NCBI GenBank assembly: GCA_008360975.2
Contig: CM039196.1
Coordinates: 3,968,001 to 4,032,000, forward strand
From: Lichenostomus cassidix
Taxonomy: Eukaryota > Chordata > Aves > Passeriformes > Meliphagidae
Direction of reading: 5' to 3'
DNA length: 64,000 nt
The notes under the pieces are model-generated. The model was not told where the DNA came from, did no database searches, and saw nothing but the letters and a program-made list of their open reading frames with translations. Numbering within the stretch: the first letter of the stretch is position 1; every line of letters starts with the position of its first letter. A program made the position numbers and the translations under genes. Positions 57,601 through 64,000 of the stretch are shown in pieces.

Positions 57601-60600
57601 AGACCATCAGCATCCCGCTGGAGACATATGCACAGGGCTGTGTGAAGAACATGGAGGAAGGCCTGGAGGTAAAGCTGAGCCTGTAGGCAGCTGCTTAACT
57701 CTTGTCCATCATGATTTCTCCTCAGAGCCTGCCTGCCCTGGCTCCTCTGGCCTCCCACTACATGCCACAGCACCAAAAAGGCTGTGCTATCAGCAGTTTG
57801 TCCCTCTGCATGGATATCACTCAGGATAATCCTGCTCAGAGATGCCTGGAGCTGTGTGGGCTGTCAGGGTGGTGGGCTGAGGTCCAAAACACTACAGTCA
57901 CCCCAGCCCTTGACCCTCAGGTGGCCATGAGGATCGGCTACCCCCTGATGATCAAAGCAGCAGAAGGTGGTGGGGGCAAAGGCATCCGAAAAGTGGAGGC
58001 AGCAGAGGAATTTAGTACCTGCTTCCGGCAGGTGAGAGGTGCCTGGAACCCCCATCCCTGTCCCCATCCGTTCCTGGGACACACAGCGGGGTCTTGTGCC
58101 CACCTGGGGCACCTCCCACTTCCTGCTGGAACTCTGTCTCCATCCTGGGATGAATTTTGGGGGATGATGCTAGAGCATAACTCTCTCCCCCACCACAGGT
58201 GCAGGCAGAGGCCCCCGGATCTCCCATTTTCCTGATGCAGCTGGCGCAGCATGCGCGGCACCTGGAGGTGCAGGTCCTGGCAGATGAGTATGGCAACGCC
58301 ATCTCTCTCTTCAACCGCGACTGCTCCATCCAGCGCCGCCACCAGAAGATCATCGAGGAGGCTCCAGCCACCATCGCGGCCCCTGCCGTCACCGAGGTGA
58401 TGGAGAAGGTGAGTGTCCTGGTTTTGAGCCAGCGTGAAGTTTTAGTGGGGAAGCAGTCTGGTCCTTGCTGGGTTTGTTGGGGTTTTAAGGACAGGGAGCT
58501 GAGCAGGACTCCCTGTCGGGCACAGGAACAGCCTCCCCAGGGAACTCGTCACTAAGCCTGCCAGAGTGCAGGGAGAGTTGGACTCTCAGGCCCATGGTGC
58601 GATTTTTGGGATGTCCTCTGCACAAGCAGGAGTTGGATGATGATCCTGTGGGTCCCTTCCAAGGCGGGACACCCCATGGACATTCCAAGGCAGGACATTC
58701 CATGGCAGGACATTCCGTGATGCAGGGGTTTCCCTCTCCTGCAGTGCGCTGTCCGCCTGGCCCAGATGGTTGGGTACGTCAGTGCAGGCACCGTGGAGTA
58801 TCTGTATGGAGAGGATGGGAGCTTCCACTTCCTGGAGCTGAACCCCCGGCTGCAGGTGGAGCACCCGTGCACGGAGATGGTGGCAGATGTGAACCTCCCA
58901 GCTGCCCAGCTGCAGGTACCTGCACACACAGGTCACTCCAAGGGTGTTTGAGGCAGCAATTTGGGGATTTAGGGAGGAGCGCTGGGCTGGAGCCTGGTGG
59001 AGGGAAGCTGCCCCATATTACAGTATGGAGGGTGCAGTTGAAAGCAGTGTGGCAGCTTTCCTTCTCCTCTGGCTTCCCACTGAGAGCTCTACATTCAGAC
59101 TCTCTAGCCGGTGTTGCTCTGGCAGCTCAGGCCCTTTTCTCTCCTGCAGATTGCAATGGGCATCCCTTTGCACAGAATAAAAGACATCCGGGTGCTGTAT
59201 GGGGAGAGCCCCTGGGGGGACACCCCCATCTGCTTCCACAGTCCCTCCAACCCCCCCGTGCCCAGGGGCCACGTCATCGCTGCCCGGATCACCAGTGAGA
59301 ACCCCGAGGAGGTGAGATGGGGGTTGGAGTGAGGTTGACCTGGACATGGTCCTCCCCAGCCAGCCAGTGTTCATGGGATTGGTGCAATCCACGGGGTTCC
59401 CCTTCCCTGTCTCACTGCACGAGTTTCAATCCTGGTTCCTCCATCTCTGCTCTGTCTTGGCTCAGGGTTTCAAGCCCAGCTCTGGGACTGTCCAGGAGCT
59501 GAATTTCCGCAGCAGCAAGAATGTCTGGGGGTACTTCAGCGTGGCAGCAGCCGGGGGGTTGCACGAATTCACTGATTCCCAGTTTGGGCACTGCTTCTCT
59601 TGGGGAGAGAACCGGGAGGAGGCCATCTCGTGAGTGTTGCAGGATGAGCTGGAGAGTGGGTGTCCTTGGGAAGAGTCACAATTGGTGTGTGAGCTGGGAA
59701 AAGTGGTTTTTATCTGACAGGACCAGAACGGTGCCACTGTGCTAAGCACCTGGATGGGGCTTGGAGTAACCTGGTCTAGTGGAAGGTGTGTCTGCCCATG
59801 GCATGGGGTGGAACAAGGGGTTTTTTAAGCTCCCTTCCAACCCAAACCATGCAGTGATTCTACTGTGTAAAGGTGCTGGGGGCTCAGGAACTCATCACCC
59901 CAGGCCCTGAAGCCCCCCAGTTCTCTCTGTTGAGAGCCAAGCGCAGCCTTCTCAGTCATTAATGAAGGGATTTGTTCCCTAAAAGGAACATGGTGGTGGC
60001 CCTGAAGGAGCTGTCTATCCGCGGGGATTTCCGGACCACGGTGGAATACCTGATCAAGCTGCTGGAGACAGAGAGCTTCCAGAACAACGAGATACACACG
60101 GGCTGGCTGGACCACCTGATCGCCGAGAAAGTGCAGGTGGGGGTGACCGGTCCCCTGGGGTCACCAGTCCTGTCCCTTGGGGTGAGACCCAAACTATGTT
60201 ATTTTTGTCCCTGCAGGCAGAGAAGCCAGACACGATGCTGGGGGTTGTCTGTGGTGCCCTGAACGTGGCGGATGCTGCTTTCAGGACGTGCATGACTGAC
60301 TTCCTGCACACACTGGAGAGGTGCAGAGTGGGGGCTGCCTGGAGGGGGCTTGGCCATGTTGGGGGGCAACTTCCACCACTCCAGGTTACTCCAAGTCCTG
60401 TCCAGCCTGGCCTTCAGCTCTTCCTGGATTGGGGCAGCCACAATGGAGACCTGAGCGTTGCTCTCCTGGGACGCTGTCCTTCCATTTTTGCTTTGCAAAT
60501 GTAGTGACAGTAGTGCTGTGACAGCCAGGGACAGGGTTATCTGCTGTGGCTCACAGCTCTGGCTCCTCAGCTATCACTTTGTCTGGAGAGTGGGAAAGGC

Positions 60601-63600
60601 TTCCCATGACTGGGAAAACAGCTTTCAAGGGGAAGTGGCTTCGCTATGCAGCTTGCTTTTGTTGTTGAATATCAAGGTTATTCCTCCAGCCTTGGAGGAC
60701 ACCCGGGGCTCTCCCATCCACCTTATCTGAGTGTTTTCCCAGTGCCTGGCCTCCCTCCAGATCTGGCTGTAGCTGGTGCTCACATGGGTCACTTAAAGCT
60801 GACGCTTGTCCCCTCTGGTCACCGTCATGCCCTCCTGCCAGGACTGGGAGCACTGCTGACATCCTGTGTGCCTGGAGAGGCTGGGAATGCCCTGGGGCCT
60901 GATCCCTCCATTGTGTTCCAGGGGCCAGGTGCTGCCAGCAGCCTCCCTGCTGAACATTGTCGACGTGGAGCTCATCTATGAGGGTGTGAAGTACATTCTG
61001 CAGGTGAGGGCAGGGCTGTGCTCCCCCCAAACCAGCCACAGCACTTCTCAAGGTGTCAGGGACTCAGGGAGAAAGGTGAAATAAATATGAGGTTGTCCTT
61101 TAAAAGTGTGCAACATTAAAATGAGGTAATAACCTCATAACCTTAATAACCTCGTTTTAACCTGACAGACATTTTCATACACCCTGTTGCCCTGAGTTTA
61201 TTAAGAGACTTCCTTTTCTTACTTTTAAACCCAATTAGTTGGACTTCATGCAAAACTCCCTACTCACAGTGAAAGTAGCAGGTGAGCCATGTGTTGCACC
61301 AGCTCTGAGTTAAACCAGTTCTGGGCTGTGAGTTGAGTTAAAGCAACTCTGGGCTGTGTGTTAAACCAGTTCTGGGCTGTGAGTTGAGTTAAACCAACTC
61401 TGGGCTGTGTGTTAAACCAGTTCAGGGCTGTGAGTTGAGTTAAACCAACTCTGGGCTGTATGTTAAACCAGTTCTGGGCTGTGAGTAGTACCAGGTCTGG
61501 GCTGGGAGTTGGGTTAAACCAGCTCTGGGCTGAGTTGAAACAGCTCCTCTGTGCAGGCTGACGTTGTGCCTCCTGCCTTCCCAGCACAGCCCCATCCTGT
61601 GGCAGCAGCAGTGGCACTGAGCGTGGGGAGGTGCCCCCCAGCCCCCAGCCTCGCTGTTGAGTGTGTTTTGGGGCTGCACTGAGGGTGTCCCCTGCCCGCA
61701 GGTCGCCCGCCAGTCGCTGACCACATATGTGGTCATCATGAACAGCACACACATCGAGATCGACGTGCACCGGCTCAATGACGGGGGGCTGCTGCTCTCC
61801 TACGACGGCTGCAGCTACACCACCTACATGAAGGAGGAGATCGACAGGTATCCCCTCCCAGGGCCCCCATCTTCACCCCTCGATGGCCAGCAGCCGGCTG
61901 GTGACACCTTTCCCTCTCCCGCAGGTACCGGATCACCATCGGCAACAAAACGTGCACCTTCGAGAAGGAGAAGGACCCGACGGTGCTGCGCTCGCCCTCG
62001 GCGGGGAAGCTGCTGCAGTACATGGTGGAGGACGGCGGCCACGTGGACGAGGGGAAGGTTTTTGCAGAGATCGAGGTGAGTTGTGCAGAAGAGCTGGAGG
62101 AGAAACGTCCGGCAGAGATGGAACCCCGCAGTGCTGCCGTGATGCTTGTGGGATGTGCAGCCCGCGGGTGCTGCTGGCTCGGTGATGATTTCCCCCTCCT
62201 CGCCAGGTGATGAAGATCATCATGACGCTGTCGGTGGAGGAGGCGGGGCGGCTGCAGTACGTCAAGCGGCCGGGAGCGCTGCTGGAGGCTGGCTGTGTCA
62301 TCGCCCGCCTCCAGCTCGATGATCCCTCCAAAGTGAAGTCTGTGAGTCTGCTGGGGGCTGCCATCCCCGCTTCTGCCTGCCCGGGAATGCTCCCTAGGGG
62401 ACAAAATGGAGGAGCTGCCCTGATGGTGCATCATAGTGATGGTCATGCCATGTCTTCGGGCTGTGCTGGGGCTCAAGTGCTGCTCCACATGGATTGCTCT
62501 GCCTCCTCGGTGTGCAGGGGCTCATATGCACTAAAAGTTTTCATTTATAGCACTAAAATCCGCAGTTTTTCTGCGTTGTTTTCATGATGAGACACTGGCA
62601 GAGCCACAATGCTGAATGTCAGGTGCTTCCTGTGTACCCAAAGCAGGGGTTGTGCTGGTTCCTCTGGGGCAGCTGCTCTGTCCACAAGGACCGTTCAGCC
62701 CACCTCCCTCTACCCTCTCCAGGCCCAGCCCTTCACAGGGGGTCTCCCAGCCCAGCAGACCCTCCCCATCACTGGGGAGAAGCAGCACCAGGTTCTCCGC
62801 AATGTGCTGGACAACCTGACCAACATCATGAACGGCTACTGCCTGCCCGAGCCCTACTTCAAGGCCAAGGTGGGTGCCAGGCACCAGCTGTCTCACCCAG
62901 TTGCCTCACATTTGCCATGATGGCAAGTCTGGCAGCACCAACTTCTGCTCCCACAGGTGAAAGAATGGGTGGCACAGCTGATGAAGACCCTGCGGGACCC
63001 TGCCCTGCCCCTGCTGGAGCTGCAGGAGATCATGACGAGCATTTCAGGCAGAATCCCACTGGCTGTGGAGAAGTCCATCCGGAAAGTGATGGCACAGTAT
63101 GCCAGCAACATCACCTCTGTGCTCTGCCGCTTCCCCAGCCAGCAGGTGAGGGGCAAAGGGGGCTCATGTCCTGTTAGCTGGAGCCAGTTGGAAGCCCCTG
63201 CTTGAATTTTATGAAAAATTGAGGGAGGGAAGTGTGTGGAGGTTTATATTTTCTACAAGTGTATTTGCTTCTATGTGTGCGTTTCTTTTTATATTCATTT
63301 TTCACTTTGGGAAAAAAAGGGAGAGGCTCTGGGTGGAATAAAGAAAGGGGAGCTGGCAGCCTTGTGCCTCTGAGCCACCCCAGATCCTGTCCCCTCTCCC
63401 TACAGATCGCCAATGTGCTGGACACTCATGCAGCCATGCTGCAGAGGAAGGCTGAGCGAGAGGTCTTCTTCATAAACACACAGAGCCTGGTGCAGCTGGT
63501 GCAGAGGTGAGCCCCGTGCTGTCTGTGACCCCCCTGTCCCCCCATGGCCACCTCCTGACAGCAAGATGGGCTCTTTGCTCCCCAGGTACCGCAGTGGCAT

Positions 63601-63912
63601 CCGAGGCTACATGAAGACAGTGGTGCTGGACCTGCTCAGGCGCTACCTGCAAGTGGAAACACAGTTCCAGCATGGTGAGAGCTTGGGGCTCTCTGGGGCT
63701 GCAGGACTCTCTGAAGGAGCTGGAAGGCTCTCTGGAGGCTGCAGGGCTCTCTGGGGGCTGCAGGGCTCACCAGGCCCTGTCCCACAGCTCACTACGACAA
63801 GTGTGTCATCAGCCTGCGGGAGCAGTGTAAACCTGACATGACTCCTGTGCTGGAGAGCATCTTCTCCCATGCCCAGGTGGCCAAGAAGAACCTGCTGGTG
63901 ATCATGTTAATT
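54656..63912 (+). CDS. ACACB: ACACB, acetyl-CoA carboxylase 2 (beta), N-terminal half, runs off the window
   Basis: Exons: 54656-55062, 55730-55856, 56273-56411, 56628-56737, 56894-56975, 57179-57277, 57559-57668, 57921-58031, 58199-58408, 58745-58915, 59150-59311, 59466-59629, 59986-60136, 60217-60320, 60922-61003, 61702-61847, 61925-62075, 62207-62341, 62723-62869, 62957-63145, 63406-63506, 63586-63674, 63788-63912 (3312 nt, 1104 codons). ACACB carboxylates acetyl-CoA to malonyl-CoA at the mitochondrial outer membrane, restraining CPT1. The start [18 protein letters not shown] is a hydrophobic leader like that of ACC2, not ACC1. An AMPK-type site is S140 in [10 protein letters not shown], equivalent to human S222. 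Biotin-carboxylase motifs include EGGGGKG (373-379) and [14 protein letters not shown]. The biotinyl-lysine is K845 in EVMKI. The central domain begins after about residue 890; carboxyltransferase exons lie beyond the window. The N-terminal linker is much shorter than human. Confidence 0.97.
59742..59870 (+). repeat. CR1 3' fragment in ACACB intron 12
   Basis: Sense CR1 tail: TGGGGCTTGGAGTAACCTGG, CTAGTGGAAGGTGTGTCTGC, CTCCCTTCCAACCCAAACCA then GTGATTCTACTGTG. Confidence 0.88.
60362..60438 (-). repeat. Diverged CR1 piece in ACACB intron 14
   Basis: CACTCCAGGTTACTCCAAGT, CCTGTCCAGCCTGGCCTTC and GGGGCAGCCACAATGG resemble an antisense CR1 3' region. Confidence 0.6.
61309..61545. repeat. 51-bp minisatellite in ACACB intron 15
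   Basis: Consecutive 51-bp units start at 61309, 61360, 61411 and 61462 with GTTAAACCAGTTCTGGGCTG; each unit is itself two diverged half-units of about 25 bp. The last unit decays toward 61545. It ends about 155 bp before exon 16. Confidence 0.95.
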
Positions 63913-64000
63913 GTGAGTACAGCCTGTGCTTGAGACTCCAGGAGCAAAGGCTGGTGGCAGGGTAGAGTCTGTATGCTGAAACAGCTCTGCATCACTTCAA

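Noticed and set aside
61775..62488. 237-aa minus-strand open frame
   Set aside because: Antisense shadow of ACACB exons 16-18.

Overview
This is a 64 kb piece of a vertebrate nuclear chromosome, almost certainly from a bird. The genes are split by GT-AG introns. The interspersed repeats are short 3' fragments of CR1 LINEs, recognisable by text such as AGAATGGTTTGGGTTGGAA. CpG-rich promoters, short introns and short intergenic gaps fit a gene-dense avian chromosome. I cannot name the species. The gene order SSH1-DAO-SVOP-USP30-ALKBH2-UNG-ACACB is the same block known on human 12q24.11, so this is ordinary conserved synteny. I see no prokaryotic operon, CRISPR array, plasmid or intact mobile element.

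Layout. 1-5032 (-): first two coding exons of SSH1; the rest lies left of the window. 6855-12184 (+): complete DAO, 10 coding exons, 348 aa. 18522-33198 (-): complete SVOP, 16 coding exons, 542 aa, convergent with DAO. 34367-43584 (+): complete USP30, 13 coding exons, 493 aa, divergent from SVOP. 47295-48903 (-): complete ALKBH2, 3 coding exons, 256 aa, convergent with USP30. 49161-52652 (+): complete UNG, with a nuclear (UNG2, 297 aa) and a mitochondrial (UNG1, 295 aa) first exon. 54656-63912 (+): the first 23 coding exons (1104 codons) of ACACB, which runs off the right edge. For every complete gene I built, the exon phases add up to one open frame from start to stop; the ACACB and SSH1 parts stay open to the window edge.

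The genes do not form one pathway. ALKBH2 (direct reversal of alkylated bases) and UNG (uracil excision) are both DNA repair enzymes, and only 257 bp separates their divergent start codons. DAO is peroxisomal, SVOP is a synaptic-vesicle transporter, USP30 is a mitochondrial outer-membrane deubiquitinase, and ACACB makes malonyl-CoA at the mitochondrial surface.

The points most worth checking are: a palindromic E2F-type site in the shared ALKBH2/UNG promoter; a spaced CCAAT-box array ahead of UNG1; a GC-AG intron in SVOP; an altered residue beside the biotinyl-lysine of ACACB; loss of the basic first residue of the ALKBH2 APIM motif; and several private tandem repeats. I found no evidence for a novel biological system.
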